Assembly (NCBI RefSeq): GCF_900095845.1
Contig: NZ_FMIX01000004.1
Coordinates: 751,501-815,500 of the forward strand
From: Streptococcus timonensis
GTDB lineage: Bacteria; Bacillota; Bacilli; Lactobacillales; Streptococcaceae
Length of the DNA: 64,000 nt
Reading direction: 5' to 3'
Position numbers and translations under genes: made by a program. This document shows positions 26,018 through 37,473 of this stretch, piece by piece (the first letter of the stretch is position 1; each line of letters begins with the position of its first letter). Below the pieces are notes generated by a model. It was not told the origin of the DNA. It saw nothing but the letters and a program-made list of their open reading frames with translations, and searched no databases.

Positions 26018-29000
26018 TTAGTTGACTTCGATCACCTCAACCATATCTTTGCCAAGTAAGATTAAATATTTTTCAACTTGATCTATTTGGTAAGAACGAG
26101 ACAAGGCTTCTGCATATAGAGATAATTGACCTCTATAACGTTCAATCAGTTGACTTGGATATTCATAATGATCTGTCTTGTAGTCAAATAGAACAATCTT
26201 ATCATCGTAAAGGAGATAACCATCTAAAATTCCACGGACAACAAAGTCTTCCTGACTCTTATCATCCCGTTTTAACATAGAGAAGGGTTGTTCTCGATAA
26301 AGTTTATCTTGATTTGCAAGAATCTCTTTACCAAGAGCTGTATCAAAGAAGGACAAGATTTTTTCTAAATTAACTTTATCTTTAACAGCTGAAGTTGCCT
26401 GAACTTGCTCCAAGGCTTCTGTCAAGGTTCCCAAAGTAGGTTTCTTAGCGAGATTGATTCGTTGCATGAGTTCATGGGTAGCACTACCAATTTCAGCTCC
26501 AGTGACTTTTTCTGTCTTGGAGAAGTCTGGAAGTTCAAACAGAATAGTATTTTCTTTTGGTTTAGATTGACCAGCTACTACTACACCTTCCATATCCATG
26601 ACTGGTTCATAAAACTTCTTAATCTGACTTGGAGTCTGAACACTCGGAAGATTAATCGCTGCACGGTGGATTTCATTATACACTTCCACTTCTTTCAGCA
26701 TTTCTAAAGCTTCCTTAATGGTATCAGACTGACGGTTGCTTGCCTGAGAAAGATCTTGGAGCTGGCTTTTATTTTCCAATTCTCCGATAGCTTCCTTGGT
26801 TAGGTCTTCTTCACCTTCAAAGCGCACACTAAAGTGTAAGTCCTCTTTAGAAAACTCTTGATAGATGGCCCAAATCCAGTCCTGGAAATTTTGAGCGTCA
26901 AGTCTTGTTTCACGAGTCAAAAGACCTTGCCCATTTGTCGGATATTCTTTAGACTCCAACTTTTCTCGTGATCCCTTTCCGACTAGATAGATTTTTTTCT
27001 CAGCACGAGTCATGGCTACATACAGTAAACGCATCAACTCAGAATAGCTTGCTAATTGGAGCTCCTCCTCATTTTGACTATAAGTCAAGCTTGGAATGGA
27101 TAACTTAATCGTAGAGGGAAGATATTCCTCTTTTGCATTTGTAGCTACTCTAGCTACGTACTTAAGACCAAGGCCATTTTTACGACTTAGGATAACTTCA
27201 GACATGGAATCTTGCTTGTTAAATTGCTGATCAATATTGAGAATAAAGACATAAGGGAACTCAAGCCCCTTACTCTTATGAATACTCATAAGCTCCACAG
27301 CATCCTTAGGTGGAGCTACAGTCACACTGGCAAGGTCGTGCTTGGCTTCCAAGACTTGATCAATCATAGTTATGAAACGTGATAAGCCTTTAAAATTACT
27401 CTTTTCAAACTGGTCAGCTCGTAGTGCTAGGGCATAGAGGTTGGCCTGTCTAGCCTGACCATTTGGTAAAGCACCAACATAATCATAGTAGAAACGTTCG
27501 CTATAGATTTTCCAAATAAGGTCATAAAGCGAATGAGTTTTTGAGAACAAACGCCAAGAATTAACAGTTTCCAAGAAAAGGTTAAGCTTTTTATGGAGTT
27601 CAGATTTTATTAAATCCTTTTGTCTACTAGTTTTTGTTTGAGCATTGACTAGTTTTTCATAAAAGTTCTCTTGAACCTTATCCTCAGAATTTTGAAGAGC
27701 TAGACGAGCCAATTCATCTTCATCAAAGCTAAACATAGGAGACTTCATGAGAGCTACTAAAGCAAAGTCTTGGAGAGGATTATGGATAACACGAAGAGTA
27801 TCCAACATAACCTGCACTTCTAAAGATTGCAAATAATTGTTTAGAGCGCCATCAGTTTTAACTGGTATCCCATATTCCGACAAAGCAAGTAAAACCTGGT
27901 CATTCCGACTTCTGCTGGCAGTCAAGAGAGCAATGTCATTGAAAGGAACCCCTTTATCATTATGAAGATGCAATATCTCCTTAATGACCATTCGCATTTC
28001 ACCAGTTAGTTTGTTGGTCGAAAACTCTTCCTCTTCCTTAGAATCACCATCAACATCCTTATCATACAAGAGGACTTCTGCCTTGTTTTCTGGATCAGGG
28101 TGTAAATCAGTATTTCCGAAAACAAGTTGATGCATGCCGTCATAATAAATCTCTCCAACTTCCTCATCCATGAGATGCTTAAAGACGTCATTGGTAGCAT
28201 TTAGTACTTCAGAACTACTACGGAAGTTTTCCTTAAGCAGTATTAATTGACCTTCTTTGCTATCCTGAGCAAAACTATGGAATTTTTCATTGAAGATTTG
28301 GGGATCTGCCTGTCTAAAACGATAAATAGACTGCTTGATATCTCCCACCATAAAACGATTATAGCCGTTAGAAAGGAGCTCCAACATTCTTTCCTGGATA
28401 TGGTTAGTATCTTGGTACTCATCGACCATAACTTCGTGGAAACGTTCCTGATACTCTTTTCGTACTTGAGGAAAGTTTTCCAATATCTCAATGGTATAGT
28501 GGCTAATATCCGCAAATTCGAAGGCATTTTCTTCGCGTTTTCGCTTTCGATAGGCATCAACAAAATCACTCATGAAAACTTGAAAAGTCTTTGCCAAATC
28601 CCAAGACTCTTGATGATAATCTTCCTGGAATTTCAATAACGTAATTTGGTCATTTAGTGCAGTTAGCTTTTCAAACTTGTCTTTTCTCTCTTGGTTGTAC
28701 GCTTCTTTAAGTTCTAGGAGTTCAGCCTTGCGACTAGCATTTGTAAGAGCGCGGCCACCCTTATCCTTAGAAATACTCACAACTCGCTCTAGAACTTCTT
28801 GATATTGATTAAAAGTTGATTCGTTGGTTAAAGCTCCAATTTCATCAAGAACTTGTTGGACAGCTTCTAAGTAGGCTGCTTTTCCAAATTCCTTGGCATC
28901 ATTCTCAAGATGGTAACGGAAGAAACTTTCCAAATCCCAGAGTCTTTGCTGAATGTCTTGAGCCAGCTTTTCTTTAGAACTTGTAAAATCGGCCTTTTCG

Positions 29001-29668
29001 AATCCCTTTAAGAAAGATTCCTGTAGCCAGGCCTGAGGATTACTAGTGGATTGTAAGAAATCATAAATCATATAGACCTGTTTACGCAATCCACGTGCAT
29101 CCTTGCTTTTACCCGCAAAGTTCTTGACCAGCTTACTAAACTGTTCTTGTTCCTTACTTTGGTAATGTTTTTCAAAAACCTGCCGAAAGACTTCGTTTTT
29201 TAAGATGAGTTGCTCACTTTCATTCTCAAGAATCCGAAAGTTTGGGGCGAGGTCAATCAGATAACCATGTTTAGCCAAGAACTTCTGAGTAAAAGAGTCC
29301 ATAGTTCCAATAGCAGCGTTTGGTAAATCAGCTAATTGTCTGCCGAGGTGTTTTTTTAGTTCCACATCTTTCGTTTCTTGGATTTGTTGGCTGATTTTCT
29401 TTTCCAAGCGTTCTTTTAACTCGGTTGCTGCCTTGACCGTAAAGGTTGAGATAAAGAGTTGGCGAATTTCTACACCACGCGCTAGTTGATCAAGAATTCG
29501 TTCAGCCATGACAAAGGTTTTCCCTGAACCAGCTGATGCTGAGACCAGAATATTTTGACCAGAACTGTAGATAGCTTGAATTTGCTCAGCAGTTTTCTTT
29601 GGTTTCTTGTCAGAATTAGCTTCTGCTACTTGCAAAGCTTTAATCTCTTCTTGGGATAAAAACTTCAT
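26018..29668 (-). CDS. rexA: ATP-dependent helicase/nuclease subunit RexA (AddA)
   Basis: A 1216-residue subunit of the RexAB complex, the streptococcal counterpart of AddAB/RecBCD, which processes double-strand breaks for recombination. The N-terminal part is a UvrD-type helicase with Walker [18 protein letters not shown] and DEYQDTN; the C-terminal part is a RecB-like nuclease with [21 protein letters not shown]. It overlaps rexB by 4 bp (ATGA). The location close to the terminus is notable, since dimer resolution and break repair both act there, but may be chance. Confidence 0.96.
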   Translation of the reverse strand: MKFLSQEEIKALQVAEANSDKKPKKTAEQIQAIYSSGQNILVSASAGSGKTFVMAERILDQLARGVEIRQLFISTFTVKAATELKERLEKKISQQIQETKDVELKKHLGRQLADLPNAAIGTMDSFTQKFLAKHGYLIDLAPNFRILENESEQLILKNEVFRQVFEKHYQSKEQEQFSKLVKNFAGKSKDARGLRKQVYMIYDFLQSTSNPQAWLQESFLKGFEKADFTSSKEKLAQDIQQRLWDLESFFRYHLENDAKEFGKAAYLEAVQQVLDEIGALTNESTFNQYQEVLERVVSISKDKGGRALTNASRKAELLELKEAYNQERKDKFEKLTALNDQITLLKFQEDYHQESWDLAKTFQVFMSDFVDAYRKRKREENAFEFADISHYTIEILENFPQVRKEYQERFHEVMVDEYQDTNHIQERMLELLSNGYNRFMVGDIKQSIYRFRQADPQIFNEKFHSFAQDSKEGQLILLKENFRSSSEVLNATNDVFKHLMDEEVGEIYYDGMHQLVFGNTDLHPDPENKAEVLLYDKDVDGDSKEEEEFSTNKLTGEMRMVIKEILHLHNDKGVPFNDIALLTASRSRNDQVLLALSEYGIPVKTDGALNNYLQSLEVQVMLDTLRVIHNPLQDFALVALMKSPMFSFDEDELARLALQNSEDKVQENFYEKLVNAQTKTSRQKDLIKSELHKKLNLFLETVNSWRLFSKTHSLYDLIWKIYSERFYYDYVGALPNGQARQANLYALALRADQFEKSNFKGLSRFITMIDQVLEAKHDLASVTVAPPKDAVELMSIHKSKGLEFPYVFILNIDQQFNKQDSMSEVILSRKNGLGLKYVARVATNAKEEYLPSTIKLSIPSLTYSQNEEELQLASYSELMRLLYVAMTRAEKKIYLVGKGSREKLESKEYPTNGQGLLTRETRLDAQNFQDWIWAIYQEFSKEDLHFSVRFEGEEDLTKEAIGELENKSQLQDLSQASNRQSDTIKEALEMLKEVEVYNEIHRAAINLPSVQTPSQIKKFYEPVMDMEGVVVAGQSKPKENTILFELPDFSKTEKVTGAEIGSATHELMQRINLAKKPTLGTLTEALEQVQATSAVKDKVNLEKILSFFDTALGKEILANQDKLYREQPFSMLKRDDKSQEDFVVRGILDGYLLYDDKIVLFDYKTDHYEYPSQLIERYRGQLSLYAEALSRSYQIDQVEKYLILLGKDMVEVIEVN

Positions 29669-32600
29669 CGCTCCAACTCCTCTCTAATTTTATTAAACCA
29701 TGTTTCTTTATCATTGCTCTTAGCAACCTTATCTAACAATCTTGCCTGACCTAAATGGTAATTAGCTTCAAAACCAGTTATCGACTGATATTGTTGGACA
29801 TAAGGGGCAATACTTCTGCCGTCTTCTGTGTAAGGATTGATAGCAAATCTACCAGATAAAATTTTCTCTGCAGCTTTCTTATAGATAAGGGCATTATAGT
29901 CCAGCAATAACTGGAATTCCTCATCAGACAACTGATAGGTCTTGTTTTTATTATATAGTTTCCCAAGGTTCTTTATTTCTTTTTCGAGAAATAGCCCTTG
30001 ATATTTCATAGTCTTAGTCGTTTCTGTTAAAGCCTTTGAAAGTGTTTTGACAGTTTGTAAGGACTGAACTGGCTCGGCCATCTCTAAATACATAGCACCA
30101 AAGAAGTCTGTATTTCCTTCTTTCTTAAGAGCAGCCAGATAGGTCGGTAACTGTGAATTAAGGCCGTTATAAAAGAGAGGGAAGTTAAACTGAGTTAGAG
30201 AAGATTTGTAATCGACAACACCAATCGCATCACTTGTCTTTAAGCGATCTATACGGTCAACTTTACCACGGACATAGACATTTCTACCGTTTTCTAACTG
30301 AACAAAAGCTTGTTCCTTGCCACCAAAGACTGCTTCTTCCTGAATTGTTTCAATTTCAGAATTATGACGTAGAATGTGCCCAGTTGCACGCGCAACGTCT
30401 AAAAGAACTTCCTTGGTTAATTGGGCTTCCAAACTTTCTTGATAAATGGCTTGAAACTCACGTTCTTTACTGGTTTCAGAGATTGCTTGTTCTAAACGAC
30501 AATCAAAAGATGTATCAACAGGAAGTTTCATAGCTCGTTCAAAAATACGATGCAAGAAATTCCCATGGCTTCGAGCATCAGGTCGCAAACGTAATTCTTC
30601 CTGCAAGCCTAAGACATAACGAAGGTAATAGCTGTATTCATTACGATAAAACTCTGTTAATCCAGAAGTTGATAGATAGAAATCCTGATCTTGAGGATAC
30701 AAGGCTTCCAAGGTTTCAGTATCTAAAGTCTTACTTTTTGGACTTGTCGGTAGGACAGGATTATCAAGACCTTGATCTTCTAATTTTTTCCCCATGACAC
30801 GAGCTAGAACCTTAATAAAGGTTAAGTCCTGCTCACTTGTCTCGGACTCACCTTGCTGGTGATAAGCAACAAGACTAGACAAAAGACTGTGATAAGAACC
30901 AATATGATCCTTTGATAGGTTTTTTCGATCGATTCTCTTTTCAATCTTGCTAAAACCAAAATCCTGCAATTCTTGCAGATAAACTGACTCTTTACTCTCA
31001 TTTTCATTGAGTAAACTTGGTGCCGATAAGACCAATTGCTTCTTGGCAGAATTTACCAAAGAAAGCATGGTATAGCGGTTCTTCTTAAGATTTTCATGGC
31101 TAGCAATTAGTAATTGAGAGCCATCTTCAGTACCTTGGTTTAAAACTTCTCTTTCTTCATCACTTAAAAGACTAGTATTTTGGGTGATTTTAGGTAGATG
31201 ATCCTGGGTTAAGCCAAGTGCATAGATGTAATCAGAAGTTAAAGGCGAAATCAAATCATAACTTTGCACCAGAACCGTATCTACCGTTGCAGGGATTGTA
31301 CGATAATTTGATAAGGACATCCCTGAATGAAGAAGAGCCAAGAAATCATCTAAAGCAACCTGAGTCCCCTCAAATACGGTCACAAATTGCTCCATTACGT
31401 GGCAAAATGCTTTCCAGACCTCTTCTTGTCTTTCTTGCTCTGTCGCATCCATCGTTTCAGATAAGGATTGTAATTGCTTGGTAACAGATGCGTCTTTCAA
31501 AAAGTTATTCCATTTTGTAAGGATATTTTCAGTCTTTTGCTTACGACTGGATAATAAAGTTTCTAGTGGATTTAGGACACATACACGTAGCTCATTTAAT
31601 TTCTCTAAATCAAATTTTCCATGATGATTTTTTGTAAATTCTTGTTTAAAGTTAGAAAGTCCATCAATACCTAAATAGCGGATATATTGTTCAAAGCTAT
31701 CGATTTCTTCTTGAGAAAGGTCGGTATATAAGCCGGTTCGAAAGAGGTTAATCAAATCTTCTTGACGGAAATAGTACCGTTTGAGACGTCCCACAGATTC
31801 TACAAATTGAGTCAAAGGATGATGAGCCATAGACTCACTTTTACCCAGATAGAAGGGAATCTGATATTGATTAAAAATTGTCTGCAAGGACAGTTTATAA
31901 GACTCTACGTCTCCTAGTAAGATACGAAAATTTTTATAGCTTAGCTCAGGTTCTTGGTGCAATTTCTGGCGAATACTACGTGCAACTAGCTCCAGCTCTT
32001 CTTTCTGTGTCAGACAAGACCAAATTTGCAAGTCTTCTCTATCCTTAGCATCCACTTCTATACTGATTTCAGAATAATCATAAGCACTTTCCAGTAATTT
32101 TGAGGCCTTGGCAAAAGCATCAAGGTTTTTATGTTCTTGACATGCATCTTCTGCCTTGGTCTGATATTTAAAAGCTAAATGACGTAGAAACTCAACACTG
32201 GCTTGATAGAGATTACCTTCACTAAAGGGGCTAGTGTAGGCTTTCTTAGTTGCATATACGCCTATAATAATTTCAACACCCTTACGGTGAAGTAAATCCA
32301 CTAGGTGTTCCTCTTCTGCAGAAAAACGGGTAAAACCATCAATGACTAGGGCAATCTTGCTAAAATCGCTACTTACCTTGTTTTCTTCGATAGCATCAAT
32401 CAGATAGGATATTGGACTCCCCTGTGAAACTTGACCTTGATTTAAATACGCTGTTACCTTTTCAAAAATTAAGAGTAAATCAGAGCGTTTATCAGCATCT
32501 GTCAAACTATCCAAGTCCAAAAAACTCATTTTTGCAGTTGAAATTTCATGATAAATCTCAATCAATTGCTGGATGAATTGCGGATCTTGCTTAATAGCTC

Positions 32601-32940
32601 CGTAAACGCGTAAATCCTTAGCGTCTATCTCGGACAGACATTTATAGAAAGCCATACCAAGACCAATATCATCGAGACTTGACCTCTCAGGAATATCATT
32701 TAAAACCAGATAACGAGCCATTTGAGCGAAGCGCGTGACTGTGATAGCAAAAGAAGCCTGCTGACTCAAGCACTCCAGCACGGCACGTTCCTTTTCAAAA
32801 GAAAGAGAGTTAGGGGCGATATAAAAGACTCGTTTTCCTTGGTCAACTAGTCCTTGAGCCTCCTTAGTTAAGATTTCTGTCAAAGAAGTCCGAATATCGG
32901 TATAAAGTAGTTTCATCTCTGCCTCGTTTGTTTTTGTCAT
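29665..32940 (-). CDS. rexB: ATP-dependent nuclease subunit RexB (AddB)
   Basis: A 1091-residue partner of RexA. The N-terminal region resembles an inactivated helicase and lacks a proper Walker A. The C-terminal nuclease domain has GKVDRID and VVDYKSS, so both subunits carry a nuclease, as in AddAB. I see no four-cysteine Fe-S pattern around the nuclease, in line with streptococcal RexB. It is the first gene of the rexBA operon. Confidence 0.95.
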   Translation of the reverse strand: MTKTNEAEMKLLYTDIRTSLTEILTKEAQGLVDQGKRVFYIAPNSLSFEKERAVLECLSQQASFAITVTRFAQMARYLVLNDIPERSSLDDIGLGMAFYKCLSEIDAKDLRVYGAIKQDPQFIQQLIEIYHEISTAKMSFLDLDSLTDADKRSDLLLIFEKVTAYLNQGQVSQGSPISYLIDAIEENKVSSDFSKIALVIDGFTRFSAEEEHLVDLLHRKGVEIIIGVYATKKAYTSPFSEGNLYQASVEFLRHLAFKYQTKAEDACQEHKNLDAFAKASKLLESAYDYSEISIEVDAKDREDLQIWSCLTQKEELELVARSIRQKLHQEPELSYKNFRILLGDVESYKLSLQTIFNQYQIPFYLGKSESMAHHPLTQFVESVGRLKRYYFRQEDLINLFRTGLYTDLSQEEIDSFEQYIRYLGIDGLSNFKQEFTKNHHGKFDLEKLNELRVCVLNPLETLLSSRKQKTENILTKWNNFLKDASVTKQLQSLSETMDATEQERQEEVWKAFCHVMEQFVTVFEGTQVALDDFLALLHSGMSLSNYRTIPATVDTVLVQSYDLISPLTSDYIYALGLTQDHLPKITQNTSLLSDEEREVLNQGTEDGSQLLIASHENLKKNRYTMLSLVNSAKKQLVLSAPSLLNENESKESVYLQELQDFGFSKIEKRIDRKNLSKDHIGSYHSLLSSLVAYHQQGESETSEQDLTFIKVLARVMGKKLEDQGLDNPVLPTSPKSKTLDTETLEALYPQDQDFYLSTSGLTEFYRNEYSYYLRYVLGLQEELRLRPDARSHGNFLHRIFERAMKLPVDTSFDCRLEQAISETSKEREFQAIYQESLEAQLTKEVLLDVARATGHILRHNSEIETIQEEAVFGGKEQAFVQLENGRNVYVRGKVDRIDRLKTSDAIGVVDYKSSLTQFNFPLFYNGLNSQLPTYLAALKKEGNTDFFGAMYLEMAEPVQSLQTVKTLSKALTETTKTMKYQGLFLEKEIKNLGKLYNKNKTYQLSDEEFQLLLDYNALIYKKAAEKILSGRFAINPYTEDGRSIAPYVQQYQSITGFEANYHLGQARLLDKVAKSNDKETWFNKIREELER

Positions 32941-33012
32941 TACCTTTTATTATATCATTTTTTAAGTCAAAACAGATTGATATAAAGTCCTAATTTTAAC
33001 CTGTCCCATATC

Positions 33013-33042
33013 AAAAAAGTCGGAATAAAATCCGACCTTTTA
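33013..33042 (-). terminator. Terminator of the CPBP protease gene
   Basis: GTCGGA pairs with TCCGAC; on the minus strand it is followed by a T-run. Confidence 0.75.
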
Positions 33043-33048
33043 TAGTTA

Positions 33049-33720
33049 TTAACTACCAGAAAACAAGAGTACCCATAATTCCCAAAATGCAGTAATGTTG
33101 ATCATGATATGAAGTAAAATAGGGTAATAGAGAGAATGAGTTTTTCGGTAGAGGAATGCACAAATTGCTCCTCCACTTGCATAGGTGAAAAAGGCGAGTG
33201 GTGTTAAACCTGAACTGACATGCACATAGCCAAAGACACAGGCTGATAGCAAAACATCTCCATACCATGGTGAATCTTTCAGAAATGTATTCATTAGAAC
33301 TCCTCGATATACCAATTCTTCTGTAATTGGTCCTAGAAGACAAACAATAAGTAAAAGATAAGGTAACTCTTGTCGCCCCGTCATCTCAGTCAATTCATTT
33401 AAAGCGATTTGATTGGACGTTGCTGGGGTTAAAAAGGACAATGCAATATCTAAAAGATAATTGGCACCATAAGCAAGAAGCAAATAAACTGGATATCTCC
33501 ATTTCCACTTCAACTCAAAAAATCTTCTACCTTCGAATACTAGTAAATAAAGAATAGCTAGAAAAGTAACGCTAAACTCTAAAAAAGAAAGAATTTGGAA
33601 AAATTCTCTACTAGCAGGCACAAGCCTACCTGCAAAATGATTAAAAATCCACCAAAACCATGTCTTCCTATAAATAATTACTAACAAGGCTAGTAAAATC
33701 TGTACTGTTCTTCTTTTCAT
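33049..33720 (-). CDS. CPBP family intramembrane metalloprotease
   Basis: A 223-residue protein with about six hydrophobic segments. The CPBP (Abi) signature is present: EELVYRG (the EExxR motif), and the later His in YPILLHIMINI. Relatives range from prenyl-CAAX-type proteases to bacteriocin self-immunity proteins. No bacteriocin gene is nearby, so an immunity role is not supported here. Confidence 0.88.
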   Translation of the reverse strand: MKRRTVQILLALLVIIYRKTWFWWIFNHFAGRLVPASREFFQILSFLEFSVTFLAILYLLVFEGRRFFELKWKWRYPVYLLLAYGANYLLDIALSFLTPATSNQIALNELTEMTGRQELPYLLLIVCLLGPITEELVYRGVLMNTFLKDSPWYGDVLLSACVFGYVHVSSGLTPLAFFTYASGGAICAFLYRKTHSLYYPILLHIMINITAFWELWVLLFSGS

Positions 33721-33903
33721 GATAAATCCTTTGATTATTTATCCATTATCAGTATAATATTAAATATATTACTAATTTAGTATATCATATTTTTGTTATC
33801 TATCTACTAAAAACCTAAATAGAAATGGCATTTCACTTAGCTTTAGACTTATTTGCCTCAAAATATGCTATAATATAGGCAAAACACGAGAAAAGGAAAG
33901 ACT

Positions 33904-34713
33904 ATGATTAAATTACTTGCTCTTGATATGGACGGTACTCTTCTCAACGAAGCCAAGGAAATTCCTCAGGCTCATATTGATGCTATTCATAAAGCTATCG
34001 AAAAAGGTGTCAAACTGGTTCTCTGTACTGGACGTCCTCTCTTTGGAGTTCTTCCCTACTACAAGAAACTCGGTCTTGATTTGCAAAATGAATACGTTAT
34101 TGTCAATAATGGTTGTTCTACCCACCAAACCAGTGACTGGTGCCTTGTTGACTGGCGGGAACTTAGCAAATCTGACATCGAATACCTCAATGACCTTGCT
34201 GAAAAGAGTGAAGTCCAGTTGACTCTCTTTGATGAGGAGCACTATTTCGTTCTCGGAGGCAAACCAAATCCTATCGTTCAATATGATGCCACACTTGTCT
34301 TTGCTGACCTGACTGAAATCACACTAGAGGAAGCTACCAGCGGTAAATATCGTATGTTCCAGGGAATGTTTTTAGGGACAAAAGAACAGACAGATGACTT
34401 TGAACAACGATTTGCTGATGAACTTTGTCAGAGATTCAGCGGTGTTCGTTCACAACCAGTGATCTATGAAGCGATGCCACTCGGTACAACTAAAGCTTCT
34501 GCTCTTTCTCGTTTAGCTGAGATTTTGGATATCCAACCTTCTGAAATCATGGCTATGGGTGATGCCAATAACGACATTGAGATGTTAGAGTTTGCTGGGC
34601 TGGGGATTGCCATGGGAAATGCAAGCGACCACGTCAAATCTCTCGCTGATGCCGTAACTGCCAGCAATGAAGAAAATGGTGTTGCACGCGCTATTGAGAA
34701 ATATATTTTGTAG
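33904..34713 (+). CDS. Cof-type HAD sugar-phosphatase
   Basis: A 269-residue HAD IIB (Cof/YidA) phosphatase with motif I ALDMDGTLLNE, motif II CTGRP and the C-terminal MAMGDANNDIEML. Such enzymes hydrolyse small phosphosugars or flavin phosphates with broad specificity. GAAAAGGAAAG precedes the ATG. It is a single-gene unit with its own terminator. Confidence 0.93.
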   Translation: MIKLLALDMDGTLLNEAKEIPQAHIDAIHKAIEKGVKLVLCTGRPLFGVLPYYKKLGLDLQNEYVIVNNGCSTHQTSDWCLVDWRELSKSDIEYLNDLAEKSEVQLTLFDEEHYFVLGGKPNPIVQYDATLVFADLTEITLEEATSGKYRMFQGMFLGTKEQTDDFEQRFADELCQRFSGVRSQPVIYEAMPLGTTKASALSRLAEILDIQPSEIMAMGDANNDIEMLEFAGLGIAMGNASDHVKSLADAVTASNEENGVARAIEKYIL

Positions 34714-34718
34714 AAAAT

Positions 34719-34757
34719 AAGCCCAGTCAACTAGTATTTCTAGCCAACTGGGCTTTT
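34719..34757 (+). terminator. Terminator of the Cof-type phosphatase gene
   Basis: AAGCCCAGT pairs with ACTGGGCTT and runs into a T-rich tail. Confidence 0.9.
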
Positions 34758-34778
34758 ATTTTTTTTAAAATTTAAAAA

Positions 34779-34833
34779 CTTTAGAAACTCTTTAGAAATG
34801 CTTGACGATTCTTTGATATCTATGCTTTATACT
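34779..34833 (+). promoter_or_regulatory. ABC exporter promoter with 11-bp-phased direct repeat
   Basis: Two perfect copies of CTTTAGAAA (34779-34787 and 34790-34798) start 11 bp apart, just upstream of the -35 TTGACG (34802-34807). The -10 TATACT is at 34828-34833, which gives a 20-bp spacer (or 18 to TTTATA), longer than optimal. Phased repeats next to a poor-spacing promoter are typical of OmpR-family response regulator sites. Confidence 0.6.
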
Positions 34834-34877
34834 AGAGTTATAAAAATAAAACATCTTAAAGATTAAAGGAGAAAACT

Positions 34878-35786
34878 ATGAAAACAGTCCTCGAAATCCA
34901 TGGCTTGTCCAAACAATTTGGCAAACAACCTATTCTACAAGATCTTAGTCTCTCAGTTAAAGAAGGAGATATCTATGGACTTATCGGAAAAAATGGTGCT
35001 GGTAAGACAACTCTAATTAAAATCATTACCCAATTATTATCTGCTGACCAAGGAACTATTTCCCTCTTTTCTAGTCAAGGGTATAAGGAGTGCACGAAAG
35101 CCCTATCTCGAGTAGGTTCAGTCATTGAATCCCCAGTAGCTCACAATCATTTAACAGCCTATCAAAATCTAAGATACTATTGTACTATTCGACATATCCC
35201 AAATGCTGATCAAGTCATTCAAGAAACATTAAAGTATGTGGGGTTAACAGATACAGGTAGAAAAGTTTTTCGAGATTTCTCTCTTGGAATGAAACAACGC
35301 CTAGGCATTGCGATTGCCCTACTATCAAAACCAGACTTTCTCATCCTTGATGAACCTATAAATGGACTTGACCCAATCGGTATCAAAGAGTTTCGTCAAA
35401 TGATTCAACGTCTGAATCAAGAACTAGGAATAACAATTCTCATCTCTAGTCATATCTTGTCAGAACTCTATCTGGTTGCCAATCGCTTTGGAATTCTTGA
35501 CCAAGGGAAAATCATTCGAGAAATCAGTAAGGCCGAATTTGAGACACTGAATGAAGACTATATTGTTCTAAAAACAAATGACAAAGAAAAAGCTAGTCAA
35601 ATCTTAAAAGACAAAGTGCATCTTGAATTTAAAGTTGTTAATTCAGATAATGAGATTCATATTTTTAGTCATGAACAAGATGTCAAACGCATTCTCAAAG
35701 AACTTACTCTAGCAGATGTTGATGTGGATGAGATTTACTATGCTCGTCAAAATCTTGAAGAATACTTCACACAATTAGTAAAATAG
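34878..35786 (+). CDS. ABC transporter ATP-binding protein (BcrA-like)
   Basis: A 302-residue ATPase with Walker A GKNGAGKTT, the signature FSLGMKQRLG and Walker B FLILDEP. About 75 residues follow the nucleotide-binding domain. The pattern resembles bacitracin- and lantibiotic-resistance ATPases (BcrA/NukF type). AAAGGAG precedes the start. It is followed 10 bp later by its permease gene and faces a two-component system that may control it. Confidence 0.92.
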   Translation: MKTVLEIHGLSKQFGKQPILQDLSLSVKEGDIYGLIGKNGAGKTTLIKIITQLLSADQGTISLFSSQGYKECTKALSRVGSVIESPVAHNHLTAYQNLRYYCTIRHIPNADQVIQETLKYVGLTDTGRKVFRDFSLGMKQRLGIAIALLSKPDFLILDEPINGLDPIGIKEFRQMIQRLNQELGITILISSHILSELYLVANRFGILDQGKIIREISKAEFETLNEDYIVLKTNDKEKASQILKDKVHLEFKVVNSDNEIHIFSHEQDVKRILKELTLADVDVDEIYYARQNLEEYFTQLVK

Positions 35787-35796
35787 GAGGAACACC

Positions 35797-36555
35797 ATGA
35801 TACACACAATTCAAGCAGACTTTTACCGTCTTTTCCGTTCCAAAGGTTTTTGGATTACAGAGATTGTTCTCTTTGCACTCATGTTAATGGGAGCTACTAT
35901 TGGGGCTACAGGACATCTAATGTCAGTTGATACAACACCTCCAGAAACTGAACTTCCAAGTAAGGGCTGGGATGGTATTCAAGCCCTGATTAACGCATCT
36001 AGTCAAGGTTCAAACCTAGTTTTCCTCTGCATTATCCTTGCTTGCTTAGTTCTAGGAGTTGATCTTATCGGAAAACTCTATAAAAATAGTTTGACAGTGG
36101 GTGTTTCTCGTACAGAATTCTTCTTTGCCAAATCTGTTGTATTAGCAAGTATCGCTCTAATGCAAATTCTTATTAGCCTAGTCATTGCTTTCGTACCAGC
36201 AACTATCCTAAACGGGATTGGTACGATGCCAGAAGGATTTATTGGCAATCTCCTTCTAACAATTACTATTCAATTCCTCTGCCTTCTAGCTTGGCTATCT
36301 ATTGTGTCCTTCATTCTCTATGTGACTCATTCTTATTTGGCTGTTTTCATTGGCTATTTAATTAGTTCTATCTTACTTTCAATGCCAATGCTTATCTTTC
36401 CAGATATCGAGATTTTGCGCTATTTATCCTTGAATTTTGCCTATGCTATGACTGCCTATAGTCAAGCTGTTCTATACACCATTATCGTTACAGTGACTGT
36501 TATTCTATTCTTTACCATAAGTGGACTTGCTGTTTTCAAGAAGAAAAGCTTATAA
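35797..36555 (+). CDS. ABC transporter permease (ABC-2 type)
   Basis: A 252-residue permease with six hydrophobic segments and a large first extracellular loop (about residues 45-80). It belongs with the preceding ATPase (10-bp gap, GGAGG ribosome site). Similar pairs export or resist antimicrobial peptides. The substrate is not shown by the sequence. Confidence 0.9.
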   Translation: MIHTIQADFYRLFRSKGFWITEIVLFALMLMGATIGATGHLMSVDTTPPETELPSKGWDGIQALINASSQGSNLVFLCIILACLVLGVDLIGKLYKNSLTVGVSRTEFFFAKSVVLASIALMQILISLVIAFVPATILNGIGTMPEGFIGNLLLTITIQFLCLLAWLSIVSFILYVTHSYLAVFIGYLISSILLSMPMLIFPDIEILRYLSLNFAYAMTAYSQAVLYTIIVTVTVILFFTISGLAVFKKKSL

Positions 36556-36560
36556 AAATG

Positions 36561-36594
36561 ACCTCCTCTATTCAAAAAGAGGAGGTTCTTTGTT
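36561..36594. terminator. Terminator between permease and histidine kinase genes
   Basis: ACCTCCTCT pairs with AGAGGAGGT, between convergent genes, with T-rich sequence on the right and A-rich on the left. Confidence 0.82.
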
Positions 36595-37473
36595 TTAAAA
36601 GAGAATTCTAACTGTAAACCAAGCACCATCAGTACTTAGTTGTAGTTCTGCACCAAGTAGATGGGATAATTCTTCTGTAATATAAAGACCTAAACCAGAG
36701 GATTCTTCTGTATCTGAGAGGTTTTCAGAGTAAAATCGTTGACTGAGATTTTCAATTTTACGAATCGGTTGTTTAACCAGATTAGCAATTTCCAAACAGA
36801 TGTGGTTATTCACTTCCTTAAGAGAAAATCTCGCTTCATCCTTACCATGTTTTAGAACATTGCCAATAAGATTTTGTAACATACGATCTAATAAATCTGG
36901 ATCTGTTAATAAATAGAGACCAGGTTCTACTTGCAAATCAAGGTTAATCTTTGCCGTCTGAAAAGAATCATAATAGGTCAGCAATTTTTGCGTCATAAAT
37001 GTTGAAACTTCTAACTCAGATAAGTCAGGTTTAACTGCTCCTTCCATTAACCGACGATAGTCCAAAAGAGCCTCTAGCCGTTTTGAAACTTGATTGAGAT
37101 GATGAGCAATTTTTTTCAAACTCTCAGACTCAGGATTTTCTGTTTTAAGCAATTGCTGAGTATAACCTGATGCAATCGTTAAAGGTGTCCGAATATCGTG
37201 TGCAATATTGCTAATAGCCATGTCTAAAGTCTGCTTCTCTCGCTTCATAATCAAGCGTGACTGCTCAACATCTTGAAAGAGATGATTGATTTGCTGGTAA
37301 AGATGTAAAAAATCCTTGGAGAAAGTGGATACTCCGATTCTCTTCATACTTCCAGTATGAATCTTGTCTTCAATTTGTTGGCTCAAGTTTACGAGTGCTA
37401 GATGATAGCGAATCAACCCTATCGTCAATAGGATAATAACCAACAGTAGCAAAGAAAGTAAAATATAGATCAT
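36595..37473 (-). CDS. Sensor histidine kinase with a single N-terminal membrane segment
   Basis: A 292-residue kinase. One hydrophobic segment (about 2-21) is followed by a cytoplasmic linker, a HisKA domain with the phosphorylated His in NIAHDIRTPL (H92) and an ATPase domain with QNLIGNVLKHG (N box) and SSGLGLYITEEL (G box). There is no extracellular sensor domain, so the signal is probably sensed at the membrane or through a partner protein. It overlaps its response regulator gene by 4 bp and faces an ABC exporter. Confidence 0.93.
   Translation of the reverse strand: MIYILLSLLLLVIILLTIGLIRYHLALVNLSQQIEDKIHTGSMKRIGVSTFSKDFLHLYQQINHLFQDVEQSRLIMKREKQTLDMAISNIAHDIRTPLTIASGYTQQLLKTENPESESLKKIAHHLNQVSKRLEALLDYRRLMEGAVKPDLSELEVSTFMTQKLLTYYDSFQTAKINLDLQVEPGLYLLTDPDLLDRMLQNLIGNVLKHGKDEARFSLKEVNNHICLEIANLVKQPIRKIENLSQRFYSENLSDTEESSGLGLYITEELSHLLGAELQLSTDGAWFTVRILF

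Noticed and set aside
33049..33720. Bacteriocin immunity role for the CPBP protein.
   Set aside because: No bacteriocin precursor with a double-glycine leader or processing transporter is found nearby.
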